Positions 17,711 through 26,649 of a stretch of DNA of 64,000 nucleotides are shown here, piece by piece. The position numbers were made by a program, and so were the translations under genes. Positions within the stretch are counted from its first letter, which is position 1, and each line of letters starts with the position of its first letter. The notes beneath the pieces are model-generated. The model ran no database searches, had not been told where the DNA came from, and saw nothing but the letters and a program-made list of their open reading frames with translations. The stretch comes from Hasllibacter sp. MH4015 (GTDB lineage: Bacteria > Pseudomonadota > Alphaproteobacteria > Rhodobacterales > Rhodobacteraceae), in assembly GCF_020177575.1 (NCBI RefSeq), contig NZ_JAHTBK010000001.1, positions 3,178,001 through 3,242,000 of the forward strand, written 5' to 3'.

Positions 17711-18578
17711 CGGCCAGCCGGATAAGGACCCAGGTCGCCACGGTCGTCCCCATATCCAGGAAGATCAGAGGACGGATCGCTTCATCGGAGGCCGAGATAT
17801 CCGCCGTGTAAAGCGCCAGACCCGACAGCGGCCCATCAAGCGCCACGATCAAGATCGCGACCACATTGTTGGCAAAGTGGAACCCCCACGCCGCGCCAAG
17901 CGACCCGGTCACGGCGGTCAGGTCGGCGGCAAGTAGCCCGAAAAGCCCCGCCGCCAGCACAATATAGATGGCGTTGTCGCCCATGACCTCCGGCTGATAA
18001 TGCAGGACCGCGAAAAGGACCGAGGGCAGGACCATCCACAGGATCGGGGACCGGAACCGTGCGGCCAACTGCTGTTGGAGATAGCCGCGAAACAGGATCT
18101 CCTCCGCCCCGGTCTGCAACAAGATACCGACCAGCGCGAGGGGCAGGAACGACAGCCAAAGGCTGCGTTCGAGATTGGGGCTGATCGTGACGTCATTTGG
18201 AAACAGGAATGACAGGCTGTAGGCCAGCGCGCAGACCACCATCGCGATCAGAAAATGCCGAGCCGTCCGCGGCATCGCCCCGAACAGCGTCGCGGGCGAC
18301 CGGTCGTGGAACGCGGAGACGGCAACCATCGGCCCGACGGCCATGCCGATGAACGTGGCCAGAACCAGCAACGTTCCCGTCGGTCCGGTGGCGTTTATCA
18401 TCTCCGCCATCCAGCGCTCCGCGCCATCGGGCCCGGCCGCCACGAAAATCCCCCCGAAGACAACGGCAATGCCCAAGGCGTAGACGGCGGCAACCATGAT
18501 CAGGCCGATGATGATCCGCCAGATCTGGGGCCGCGCGCGAGCGGGCGCGACGAAGGGGTCATGGGCTGTGTACTGCAT
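17697..18578 (-). CDS. CPBP-family intramembrane glutamic endopeptidase
   Basis: A 293-residue membrane protein with about eight hydrophobic helices. The CPBP/Abi family signature is present: TGAEEILFRGYLQQQ with Glu159, Glu160 and Arg164, then FAVLHYQ with His193, and AWGFHFANNVVA with His234. These residues form the active site of Rce1-like glutamic proteases. Bacterial members are implicated in protein maturation or prenyl-like processing, but the substrate is unknown. It ends inside the end of the MarR gene on the other strand. Confidence 0.88.
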   Translation of the reverse strand: MQYTAHDPFVAPARARPQIWRIIIGLIMVAAVYALGIAVVFGGIFVAAGPDGAERWMAEMINATGPTGTLLVLATFIGMAVGPMVAVSAFHDRSPATLFGAMPRTARHFLIAMVVCALAYSLSFLFPNDVTISPNLERSLWLSFLPLALVGILLQTGAEEILFRGYLQQQLAARFRSPILWMVLPSVLFAVLHYQPEVMGDNAIYIVLAAGLFGLLAADLTAVTGSLGAAWGFHFANNVVAILIVALDGPLSGLALYTADISASDEAIRPLIFLDMGTTVATWVLIRLAVKRW

Positions 18579-19016
18579 CGCTCTGCCTTGTTGGATCGGC
18601 GGTTGAGCGCAGCTTAGTGCGGGTGCGCCAAGCCTTCAATCGCGGTTCTCGGGGGAATTCGCAGCCAGCGCGTAACATTCTGGCGAGGATAGATTATATT
18701 CGAAACCGACCCGATGAAGAACCAGGGCACAACGCTATAGCAATCGGTCTTTGAGGGCCGTCAACGGGGCAACGGATTTTGCCTCGGAGGTCAGGATCAC
18801 TCCGACACCTCGCGAATTGGCTGCCGGGGGCATCTGGAGCGGTCGGACACACGGCGTGGATAGAGGGTGGACGCGAACCTTTTGCTCTCCGACGGCCTGC
18901 CCCTTGTCTGACGGACGCGCGCGCAGGAGGGCGGCAATGCCGTCTCCCTTGCCCCCGCAGGCTGGCCGCTTTATCCCGCTTGCAAACGCGCAATGCCACC
19001 CGGGGGGAACCACGCC
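18579..19016. other. 438-bp gene-free region upstream of ilvD
   Basis: No convincing gene lies here on either strand. An AT-rich patch near 18690-18700 (GATTATATTCG) could be a promoter -10, which would give a leader of over 300 nt before ilvD. The 11-mer GCTTGCAAACG at 18978-18988 also occurs upstream of the polysaccharide export gene at 34101-34111. I find no tRNA-like, riboswitch-like or attenuator-like structure with a T-run. Confidence 0.5.
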
Positions 19017-20780
19017 ATGCTGCAAAACCGGCCAGACAAATCCAAACTGCCGAGCCGCCACGTCACCGAAGGCCCCGAACGGGCGCCGCACCGGTCGTAT
19101 TTCTACGCGATGGACCTGACGGAAGAGCAGATCGGCCAACCCTTCGTCGGTGTCGCGACCTGCTGGAACGAGGCCGCGCCGTGCAACATCGCACTGAATT
19201 GGCAGGCGCAATCGGTCAAACAGGGCGTCAAGGATGCCGCCGGAACGCCCCGGGAATTCACTACCATCACCGTGACGGACGGGATCGCCATGGGGCATGA
19301 GGGGATGCGATCCTCCCTCGCCAGCCGCGATGCGATCACCGACACGGTCGAATTGACCATGCGGGGCCATTGCTACGACGCCATCGTCGGCCTTGCGGGC
19401 TGTGATAAATCCCTGCCCGGCATGATGATGGCCATGGTGCGCCTGAACGTGCCATCCGTCTTCATCTACGGCGGCACGATCCTGCCCGGCAAGGTGCCCG
19501 AAGGCGCCGATGTGCCCGCGGAATTCGCCACCCGCGACCTGACCGTGCAGGACATGTTCGAAGCAGTCGGCAAATTCCAGTCCGGTGAATTGAGTGAAGA
19601 GGCGCTTGCCGTCCTCGAACGTGTGGCCTGCCCCAGCGCGGGGGCCTGCGGCGGGCAGTTTACCGCCAACACCATGGCCTGCGTGTCCGAGGCGATTGGC
19701 CTGGCGCTCCTGAATTCGTCCGGCCTGCCCGCCCCCTACGAGGGGCGCAAGGAGTTCGGCGAAGCCTCGGGCCGCGCCGTCATGAATCTTCTGGAAAAGA
19801 ACATCCGCGCGCGGGACATTGTGACTCGCAAATCGCTGGAAAACGCCGCACGTGTCGTGGCCTGCACCGGCGGGTCGACCAATGCGGGCCTGCACCTGCC
19901 CGCCATCGCCCACGAGGCCGGGATCGACTTCGACCTCTTCGACGTGTGCGAAATCTTCAAGGACACGCCCTATTTCGTCGACATGAAGCCGGGCGGCCAG
20001 TTTGTGGCAAAGGACCTTTATGAGGTGGGCGGCGTGCCGGTCGTGATGAAGGAATTGCGCAAGGCCGGTCTGATCCACGAGGATTGCATGACCGCCAATG
20101 GTGAAAGCATGGGGGAGGCACTTGACCGGATCGAGGGGGAGGCGGATGGCCGCGTCATCCACACCGTCGCCAACCCGATCACCCCCACAGGGGGCGTCGT
20201 GGGCCTGCGCGGCAATCTTGCCACCGAAGGTGCCATAGTGAAGGTCGCCGGCATGGATGAGGCGCAGCAGGTCTTCACCGGCCCCGCCCGCGTGTTTGAA
20301 TGCGAAGAAGACGCCTTCGCTGCCGTGAAGGCGCGCTCCTACGAGCCGGGCGAAGTGATCGTGATCCGCAACGAAGGCCCCAAGGGCGGGCCGGGGATGC
20401 GCGAGATGCTGGCCACGACCGCCGCTTTGTCGGGGCAGGGTATGGGCAAGAAGGTGGCGTTGATCACCGATGGCCGCTTCTCGGGCGCAACGCGCGGTTT
20501 CTGCGTGGGGCATGTCGGGCCGGAGGCAGCCGTGGGCGGGCCCATCGGCCTGCTGCAGAATGGCGATGTCATCACGATCAACGCGCTGACCGGCGAATTG
20601 TCCGTGGCGTTGAGTGATGAGGAATTGGCCGAACGCCGCAAATCCTGGTCGGGCCCGCGCGAGACGATCTATGCCTCCGGCGCGCTGTGGAAATACGCGC
20701 AACTGGTGGGCGAGGCGCGCTACGGTGCCGTGACCCATCCCGGCGGCGCCAAAGAAAAGCATGTCTACGCCGATCTCTAG
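19017..20780 (+). CDS. ilvD: Dihydroxy-acid dehydratase
   Basis: A 587-residue Fe-S enzyme that dehydrates 2,3-dihydroxy-isovalerate and -methylvalerate to the keto acids of valine and isoleucine. Cluster ligands are Cys56 ([10 protein letters not shown]), Cys129 ([12 protein letters not shown]) and Cys211 ([14 protein letters not shown]). [19 protein letters not shown] and a C-terminal [23 protein letters not shown] complete the signature; length and the three-Cys pattern fit the dehydratase better than phosphogluconate dehydratase. CGGGGGGA precedes the ATG at 19017. It overlaps the following lipoprotein gene by 20 bp. ilvA (24.9 kb) and ilvE (52.3 kb) are elsewhere in the window. Confidence 0.95.
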   Translation: MLQNRPDKSKLPSRHVTEGPERAPHRSYFYAMDLTEEQIGQPFVGVATCWNEAAPCNIALNWQAQSVKQGVKDAAGTPREFTTITVTDGIAMGHEGMRSSLASRDAITDTVELTMRGHCYDAIVGLAGCDKSLPGMMMAMVRLNVPSVFIYGGTILPGKVPEGADVPAEFATRDLTVQDMFEAVGKFQSGELSEEALAVLERVACPSAGACGGQFTANTMACVSEAIGLALLNSSGLPAPYEGRKEFGEASGRAVMNLLEKNIRARDIVTRKSLENAARVVACTGGSTNAGLHLPAIAHEAGIDFDLFDVCEIFKDTPYFVDMKPGGQFVAKDLYEVGGVPVVMKELRKAGLIHEDCMTANGESMGEALDRIEGEADGRVIHTVANPITPTGGVVGLRGNLATEGAIVKVAGMDEAQQVFTGPARVFECEEDAFAAVKARSYEPGEVIVIRNEGPKGGPGMREMLATTAALSGQGMGKKVALITDGRFSGATRGFCVGHVGPEAAVGGPIGLLQNGDVITINALTGELSVALSDEELAERRKSWSGPRETIYASGALWKYAQLVGEARYGAVTHPGGAKEKHVYADL

Positions 20781-21495
20781 GCCGCTTCTCCGGACGTCAC
20801 TTTCACTGGGGCTTGTGGGCCTTCTGTCCGCATGCCTTGGCATCGGGGCGGATCTGGACGGCGCGCCGCGCGACGTTCAGGTCACGACCGATGCCGTGAC
20901 AATAGCTGGACCGCCCGGGTTCTGCGTCGATCCCGACACGACCCGGGATACGGGTGATACCGGCTTTGTCCTGTTGGGCAATTGCGCGGCCATCTCCGGC
21001 AACGCCCGTGCGCGGCAACCGGATGTCCCGGCGATCCTGACGGCGGCCATCTCGGCCCCGTCGGACGGCACGAACCTGGTCGGCAATCTGCCCGCCCTCG
21101 ATGCGTTCTTTCGGTCGCAGGACGGCCGCGCGTTGCTCAGCAGGTCGGGCGATGCGGATCAGGTGGAAATCCTGGCCTCCCAGACGCGGGAAGGCATGTT
21201 CTTCCTGCATGCCCGCGATACCAGCCCCGGTGCGCTGTCGGGCGTCGCGCAGGATTACTGGCGGGCCTACCTGCAAATCGGCCCGCGCCTTGCAACGCTG
21301 AGCGTGCTGGCACTGGAGGATCGGGACGTCGACAATGCCGATGCCCTGACCACGCTCGACCGCTTCGCGCGCGCCGTGCGGGCGGCGAATGCGCAACCCG
21401 CGGATGCGACAAACGCGGCAGACCTGCCACAGGCTGCGCAAGAAGCGGAGGGGGGCCTCTTCCGCGCGGGGCTGTTCCGAAGGATATTCCAGTAA
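20761..21495 (+). CDS. Predicted outer-membrane/periplasmic lipoprotein
   Basis: A 244-residue protein with a lipoprotein signal: [17 protein letters not shown], lipobox Cys25. The mature part begins with a hydrophilic stretch and has [27 protein letters not shown] with a Cys pair, then an alpha/beta region with no catalytic motif I recognise. Its ATG lies 20 bp inside the end of ilvD, so it is co-transcribed and translationally linked with ilvD. The gene pair is seen in the family context as a conserved neighbour, but I cannot assign a function. Confidence 0.75.
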   Translation: MSTPISRPLLRTSLSLGLVGLLSACLGIGADLDGAPRDVQVTTDAVTIAGPPGFCVDPDTTRDTGDTGFVLLGNCAAISGNARARQPDVPAILTAAISAPSDGTNLVGNLPALDAFFRSQDGRALLSRSGDADQVEILASQTREGMFFLHARDTSPGALSGVAQDYWRAYLQIGPRLATLSVLALEDRDVDNADALTTLDRFARAVRAANAQPADATNAADLPQAAQEAEGGLFRAGLFRRIFQ

Positions 21496-21564
21496 CCGCT
21501 TGCCAAGAGACACCTGCTAAAGATGGGGCCGGGGATGCGGAGGGGACGCGAGGAGTAGGCTGCC

Positions 21565-22338
21565 ATGGGTCAGGATTTTCCAGGAATGTTCGGCGGGTTC
21601 GGCCTTGGCCAGACGCTGAAGCGTTGGCAGCGCGCCCTGAAATCCCCATCCACCCTGTCTTCCGGTGACCTGCGCCGGATGAGCGGGGACATGACGGGCA
21701 TGCGCGACCGCCTCGACAACATGGCGGCCAAGGCGCGCTCCGAATTGCAGGCCCGCACCATTGGCGACGACGGGATCGACCGCCCGGACCAATGCGACTG
21801 GTCCGTGCGTCCGGCACCCTGGACCAGCGAAATGCGCCCCCGCGGTGTCGTGGGCCTGAATTCTCCGCAACCTCTGCCGGGAGGGATCACGCTGTTCCAC
21901 GACGCCACCTACGCGGAGATGAGCTTGCGGCAGGAACGTGCGCCCACCTCCGTGCGCGGGGCGCAGTTCGGACTGGTGCTGGAGGTTTACCGCTCCGACG
22001 GGTCGTTCGTGTCTTTCGTGCAGGATCTGCCGGCGGAGGCGTTGGTCGGCCTGACCCGCAACCACTTCGTGTCGGTGCGGATCACGGCGGATCGTGAACA
22101 GCCGGTCGAAATCTACGCCCGCCTGAACATCCAGCACGGTCCCAACGTGGAACAACTGGTCCGCCAAGTGGAATTCGACGGCGAAACGGGCCAGGCGGAA
22201 TTCGATCTCGCCTATTCGAAGATCAACGAAAAGCGGCTGGAAAAGGCATGGCTCGACCTGATCGTGGAAGGGCCGAAAATGACCCGTGTGGCGCTTTGGG
22301 ACATGGTCATGCTCCGCGCGCCACGGGCAGATTTCTGA
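21565..22338 (+). CDS. Conserved hypothetical protein (DUF6478-like)
   Basis: A 257-residue cytoplasmic-looking protein without signal peptide or membrane segments. An N-terminal helical part (LGQTLKRWQRALKSPSTL, then SGDMTGMRDRLDNMAAKAR) is followed by a beta-rich half with WSVRPAPWTSEMRPRG and GITLFHDATYAEMSLRQ. I believe this is the family annotated DUF6478 in Rhodobacteraceae, from memory only. It lies 69 bp after the lipoprotein gene and 13 bp before a small gene that probably shares the transcript. Confidence 0.7.
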   Translation: MGQDFPGMFGGFGLGQTLKRWQRALKSPSTLSSGDLRRMSGDMTGMRDRLDNMAAKARSELQARTIGDDGIDRPDQCDWSVRPAPWTSEMRPRGVVGLNSPQPLPGGITLFHDATYAEMSLRQERAPTSVRGAQFGLVLEVYRSDGSFVSFVQDLPAEALVGLTRNHFVSVRITADREQPVEIYARLNIQHGPNVEQLVRQVEFDGETGQAEFDLAYSKINEKRLEKAWLDLIVEGPKMTRVALWDMVMLRAPRADF

Positions 22339-22351
22339 GGGGACAGGGCAG

Positions 22352-22723
22352 ATGGCGGAAACTCTGACATGCGGGGACCTGCAAGCGGGCCGCTACGAAG
22401 GCATCCTGACCGGCGCAGGCCAGACGGAGATTGAGGCGCTGCACAAGGGCCGCATCATCGCGGTGGCCCAGATCACGCCGCATCCGACGGAAAGCGGGGC
22501 GCAGCGTGTCGCCATCGACCTGCCCGCCGATATCCTCAGCGACGGGGTGCAGGTGATCGGCCTGCGCTCCACCGCGACGGGCGAAGTGCTGGACCGGATC
22601 ACGTTGATGGCGGGTACGGCACTGGATGAGGATATCCGGGGAGAGATGGCGCTGCTGCGCGATGAGCTGGAAATGCTCAAACGCGCCTTCCGCCGCCATT
22701 GTGCGGAAACCGGACAGGACTAA
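22352..22723 (+). CDS. Small hypothetical protein
   Basis: A 123-residue protein starting MAETLTCGDLQAGRYEG. It has a beta-rich first two thirds ending in a C-terminal amphipathic helix (ALLRDELEMLKRAFRRHC) that could form a coiled coil. No known family is recognised. The ATG at 22352 lies 13 bp after the preceding gene, whose GAGGGGACAGGG supplies the binding site. Stop is 41 bp before the convergent argG stop. Confidence 0.65.
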   Translation: MAETLTCGDLQAGRYEGILTGAGQTEIEALHKGRIIAVAQITPHPTESGAQRVAIDLPADILSDGVQVIGLRSTATGEVLDRITLMAGTALDEDIRGEMALLRDELEMLKRAFRRHCAETGQD

Positions 22724-22764
22724 CCGCCCGGTCTAGAAACCTACCTGACAGGTGCGGCGTGAGA

Positions 22765-23991
22765 TCAGGCGCGGAACTTGCGGTTCCGGGCGGCCAGAAG
22801 CTTCAGGCGCAGCGCGTTGAGCTGGATGAAACCCTGCGCATCGGATTGGTCATAAGCGCCCATATCCTCCTCAAACGTCACATGCGCCTCGGAATAGAGC
22901 GAATGATCCGACCAGCGCGCCACGGTCCGTGCGCTGCCCTTGTAGAGCTTCAGGCGGACTGTGCCGGTCACATGCTCCTGGCTCTTGTCGATTAGGGCCT
23001 GCAACATCTCTCGCTCCGGTGAGAACCAGAAGCCATTATAGATCAACTCGGCGTATTTCGGCATGATGCTGTCTTTCAGGTGCCCCGCTCCGCTGTCGAG
23101 CGTGATTTGCTCGATCCCGCGATGGGCCTCCAGAAGGATCGTGCCGCCCGGCGTCTCGTAGATGCCGCGGGATTTCATGCCGACGAAACGGTTTTCCACC
23201 AGATCAAGGATACCGATCCCGTGCTTGCCACCCAATTCGTTGAGGCGTGTCAGGATCGTCGCGGGGCTCATCGCCTCACCGTTGATCGACACCGCATCGC
23301 CCCGCTCGAACCCGATTTCCACCATCTCCGGCGTGTCGGGGGCATCCTCCGGGCGCGTGATACGCTGGAGGACGTAGTCAGGCGCTTCCTCGGCGGGGTT
23401 CTCCAACACCTTCCCCTCGGAAGACGTGTGCAGGAGGTTCGCATCGACGCTGAACGGCGCTTCGCCGCGCTTGTCCTTAGCGATGGGGATCTGGTGCGCT
23501 TCGGCGAATTCGATCAGCTTCGTACGGCTGCCCAGGTCCCATTCCCGCCAAGGCGCGATCACCTTGATCTCGGGGTTGAGGGAATAGGCGCACAGCTCGA
23601 ACCGGACCTGGTCATTGCCCTTGCCCGTCGCCCCGTGACTGACGGCATCCGCCCCGGTTTCCGCCGCGATCTCCACCAACCGTTTGGAAATCAGCGGGCG
23701 CGCGATAGAAGTGCCCAGAAGGTACAATCCCTCGTAAAGCGCGTTGGCGCGGAACATGGGAAAGACGAAGTCGCGGACGAATTCCTCCCGCACGTCCTCG
23801 ATGAAGATGTTTTCGGACTTGATGCCGAGCAGTTCCGCCTTCTTCCGCGCAGGCTCCAACTCCTCCCCCTGGCCAAGATCGGCGGTGAAGGTCACGACCT
23901 CGCAACCATATTCCGTCTGCAACCATTTCAGGATGATCGAGGTATCGAGGCCGCCGGAATAGGCAAGCACGACCTTCTTGGGGTGAGTCAT
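22765..23991 (-). CDS. argG: Argininosuccinate synthase
   Basis: A 408-residue ATP-dependent enzyme joining citrulline and aspartate, the penultimate step of arginine synthesis. The ATP-pyrophosphatase P-loop [19 protein letters not shown] is at residues 7-25. Further signatures are [38 protein letters not shown] and the C-terminal tail. Length is as expected. It is a single gene, divergent from a membrane protein gene at 24073 and convergent with the small hypothetical gene. Confidence 0.97.
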   Translation of the reverse strand: MTHPKKVVLAYSGGLDTSIILKWLQTEYGCEVVTFTADLGQGEELEPARKKAELLGIKSENIFIEDVREEFVRDFVFPMFRANALYEGLYLLGTSIARPLISKRLVEIAAETGADAVSHGATGKGNDQVRFELCAYSLNPEIKVIAPWREWDLGSRTKLIEFAEAHQIPIAKDKRGEAPFSVDANLLHTSSEGKVLENPAEEAPDYVLQRITRPEDAPDTPEMVEIGFERGDAVSINGEAMSPATILTRLNELGGKHGIGILDLVENRFVGMKSRGIYETPGGTILLEAHRGIEQITLDSGAGHLKDSIMPKYAELIYNGFWFSPEREMLQALIDKSQEHVTGTVRLKLYKGSARTVARWSDHSLYSEAHVTFEEDMGAYDQSDAQGFIQLNALRLKLLAARNRKFRA

Positions 23992-24072
23992 CTGAAACGC
24001 TCCGTCCGTGATGTGGTTGACGGTCGCGCCGATACCGGGTTTTCAGGGGGTGAGCAAGCGAAGGGCGGCACG

Positions 24073-24846
24073 ATGGATTACGGATATCAGGTTTTGCGCC
24101 ATGTGGTGCAGCAGGTTCTGGGCAATCTGGGCGCAGCCGCGCGCATCACGCTGGCACTGGTGCTGATTCCGGCGGCGATCATATTCCTGACCAATCCCGA
24201 ATTGATCGAACAGAGCATGCAGCCGGCCGATCCGCTCGCGCAGCCGGGAGATGTGATCTTGCCGCCGGTCAACGGGCTGGGTCTTGCGATCGGGATTATC
24301 GCGGCAATCGTCGGCTGGATGTGGGCGGCCGTGTCCTGGCACCGCTTCGTGCTGCTTGAGGAATACCCAAGCGGCGTCTTGCCGCCATGGCGCGGGGCGC
24401 AGATCGTCAACTATTTCGGCAATTCGCTTCTGGTTCTTTTGGTGTTGTTCGGGGCCGTGCTTGTCATGGGCATCGTCATCGCCATCGTGACCTTTGCCCT
24501 GCAAAACATCGCAATCGCGGTCCTGCTTGGGGTGGGTCTGGCAATCGGGGCCAGCTGGGTCGCCGTACGCATCGGGCTGATCCTGCCCGCGGCAGCAGTG
24601 GGGGAGAAGATGGGTGTCGGCGAAAGCTGGCGCGTGACCGCGCCGGTGTCTGGCCAGCTGCTGTTGCCGGTGATCGTGCTGGCCTTGGTCTTCGGCCTCA
24701 TCAACCAGGCCGTCACGCTGGCCTTCGGGCCGACCCTTGTGGCGGCGGGGGTTGGATTGTTGGTGTATTGGGTGCAGCTATTGATGAACCTGGCGTTGAT
24801 GACCACGCTTTACGGCAATCTTGTCGAAGGGCGGCAGCTGAACTGA
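24073..24846 (+). CDS. Polytopic membrane protein, uncharacterised
   Basis: A 257-residue protein with about six transmembrane helices: two in the first 60 residues (ITLALVLIPAAIIFL), and a cluster including LLVLLVLFGAVLVMGIVIAI and IAIAVLLGVGLAIGASWVAV. A WHRFVLLEEYPSG segment lies between helices 2 and 3, and VGESWRVTAPVSGQLLLPV near helix 5. The pattern resembles small glycerophosphoryl-like or YIP-type membrane proteins, but I cannot place it. A much longer upstream frame is open antisense to argG and is spurious. It is followed by ilvA after 39 bp. Confidence 0.8.
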   Translation: MDYGYQVLRHVVQQVLGNLGAAARITLALVLIPAAIIFLTNPELIEQSMQPADPLAQPGDVILPPVNGLGLAIGIIAAIVGWMWAAVSWHRFVLLEEYPSGVLPPWRGAQIVNYFGNSLLVLLVLFGAVLVMGIVIAIVTFALQNIAIAVLLGVGLAIGASWVAVRIGLILPAAAVGEKMGVGESWRVTAPVSGQLLLPVIVLALVFGLINQAVTLAFGPTLVAAGVGLLVYWVQLLMNLALMTTLYGNLVEGRQLN

Positions 24847-24885
24847 ACGCTGGACAGGCTCCGCCAAACGCGCCACTCCGAACGC

Positions 24886-26133
24886 ATGACCGATTTCGCC
24901 ACCAGATCAAGGGCCGCGACCGACGCCTTGCGCGACGTGTTCCCGCCCACGCCGCTGCTGAAGAACGCCTATCTGAGTGAGCGGTACGGGGCCGACATCT
25001 GGCTCAAACGCGAAGACCTCAGCCCGGTCCGATCCTACAAGCTGCGCGGTGCGTTCAACGCCATGCGCAAGGTGCGGGTGGCCGATCCGGGCCAGATGCA
25101 TTTTGTTTGCGCAAGTGCGGGCAACCACGCGCAAGGTGTCGCCTTCGTCTGCGCGCATTTCGGGGTGCGCGGGCAGATCTTCATGCCCGTCACGACGCCC
25201 GAGCAGAAGATTCTCAAGACCCGCACCTTCGGCGGCGACGCGGTGGAGATCGTGCTGGAAGGCGATTTTTTCGATGAAACCCTCGCCGCCGCCAAGGCCC
25301 ATTGCGCGGAGGCGGGAGCGCATTTCCTGTCTCCCTTCGACGATTCCGACGTGATCGAGGGGCAAGCCTCCGTCGCGGTGGAAATGATGGAGCAATTGGG
25401 ACGCGCGCCCGATCATCTGGTCCTGCCAGTGGGGGGCGGTGGCCTGTCGGCGGGCATGCTGTCCTACCTGCGCGAAGTGGACGCGCCGACGCGTGCGACG
25501 CTGGTGGAACCGGCGGGTGGCGCAAGTCTGACGGCGGCCCTGCGGATCGGTGCGCCGCAAACGATCGAGATCACCGATACGTTCGTCGACGGCGCCGCCG
25601 TGGCGCGCATCGGGGACCGCACGTTCGAGGTGCTGCGGAACATCCCCCCCGGCGACGTCCTGATCGCGCCCGAGAACCGGATCTGCGTGACGATACAGGA
25701 GATGCTGAACCTGGAAGGGATCGTTCTGGAACCCGCCGGTGCCTTGTCGGTCAACGTTCTCGACGACATCGCGGATCGGATCGCAGGCAAGACGGTCGTA
25801 TGCGTCACGTCCGGGGGCAATTTCGATTTCGAGCGTCTGCCGGAGGTGAAAGAACGGGCGCAGAATTGGCAGGGGCTCAAGAAATACTTCATTCTGCGCC
25901 TGCCTCAACGACCCGGCGCGCTGCGCGATTTCCTCGACCTTCTGGGCCCTGAGGACAACATTACGCGATTCGAATACCTCAAGAAGAACTCCCGCAATTT
26001 CGGGTCCGTCCTGATCGGGATCGAGACGGAGCGCGCGGGCAGCTTCGATGATCTGGGCGATCGCGTGGCGTCACGCGGGTTCGGGTTCCGCGACATCACG
26101 GATGACAACATCCTCGCCGACTTCCTGATCTGA
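24886..26133 (+). CDS. ilvA: Threonine ammonia-lyase (threonine deaminase)
   Basis: A 415-residue PLP enzyme converting threonine to 2-oxobutanoate, the entry into isoleucine. The cofactor lysine is Lys52 in SPVRSYKLRGAFNAM; the SAGNHAQGVAFVCAH motif and the phosphate-binding GGGGLSAGMLSYL follow. The C-terminal about 85 residues (YFILRLPQRPGALRDFLDLLGP onwards) form an ACT-like regulatory domain, so the form is the biosynthetic, feedback-responsive type with a single ACT-like module. The ATG at 24886 lies 39 bp after the membrane protein gene. It may be transcribed with it. Confidence 0.93.
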   Translation: MTDFATRSRAATDALRDVFPPTPLLKNAYLSERYGADIWLKREDLSPVRSYKLRGAFNAMRKVRVADPGQMHFVCASAGNHAQGVAFVCAHFGVRGQIFMPVTTPEQKILKTRTFGGDAVEIVLEGDFFDETLAAAKAHCAEAGAHFLSPFDDSDVIEGQASVAVEMMEQLGRAPDHLVLPVGGGGLSAGMLSYLREVDAPTRATLVEPAGGASLTAALRIGAPQTIEITDTFVDGAAVARIGDRTFEVLRNIPPGDVLIAPENRICVTIQEMLNLEGIVLEPAGALSVNVLDDIADRIAGKTVVCVTSGGNFDFERLPEVKERAQNWQGLKKYFILRLPQRPGALRDFLDLLGPEDNITRFEYLKKNSRNFGSVLIGIETERAGSFDDLGDRVASRGFGFRDITDDNILADFLI

Positions 26134-26167
26134 AATGCGGCGCACCGCGTGTGTCAGGCGGCATATG

Positions 26168-26494
26168 TCAGGCGGCGTCAGCCAGCTCCGGCACGGTCGG
26201 TCGCACCTCCGCCAAGGCGTCATCGAACGCGCGTCGAACCGCTTCCACATCCGGCGCCGCACCCGTCTGACAGGCCGTTTCAGCCGATGCGCAGGCTTCG
26301 ACCAGTGCCGTGAACCCCAGATTGGCCGCCGATCCACGCACGAAGTGAAAGTCGGCGACGTTGGCCGTTGCCGGGTCCAGCCCATCGAGGCTTTCCTGCA
26401 ATTCCGCCACGAACAGGATGGCGACGTCGGCGAAATCCTCCTCCCCGATGTCGCTGCGCAATTCGTTCAGGCGGTCCCAGTCAATGGCGCTCAT
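26168..26494 (-). CDS. Hpt-domain histidine phosphotransfer protein
   Basis: A 108-residue stand-alone Hpt protein. The phosphorylatable His is His50 in DFHFVRGSAANLGF (family norm H-x-x-K/R-G-S-A/S-A-x-L-G). Helices on either side build a four-helix bundle. It relays phosphate between a hybrid histidine kinase and a receiver protein. It is divergent from the receiver-phosphatase gene at 26650 across 155 bp, which makes that protein the likely partner. No histidine kinase is encoded nearby. Confidence 0.87.
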   Translation of the reverse strand: MSAIDWDRLNELRSDIGEEDFADVAILFVAELQESLDGLDPATANVADFHFVRGSAANLGFTALVEACASAETACQTGAAPDVEAVRRAFDDALAEVRPTVPELADAA

Positions 26495-26649
26495 CCCGCT
26501 GCCTCCGATCCAACTCACGCCCGGATCAAAGCGATAACCCCTTAAGAAACCGCTACCGCCCCACCCCCGAACGCATCGAATTGTCCCCTTCACCCGCCGT
26601 TAAGGGAATACCTGCAAAACCTGCGCGAAGAAGAGTTTTGGATACCCGA

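Noticed and set aside
18735-20843. About 700-codon open frame antisense to ilvD
   Set aside because: Long antisense frames are common in GC-rich genes; the sense product is a clear dihydroxy-acid dehydratase and the antisense product has no family features.
23080-24072. Long in-frame extension upstream of the membrane protein at 24073
   Set aside because: It runs antisense through argG and has no signal or family features; the ATG at 24073 begins a plausible membrane protein.
26541-26606. TTAA half-sites between the Hpt and receiver-PP2C genes as a CtrA box
   Set aside because: The two TTAA copies are far apart and not spaced by 7 bases, so only half-sites are present.
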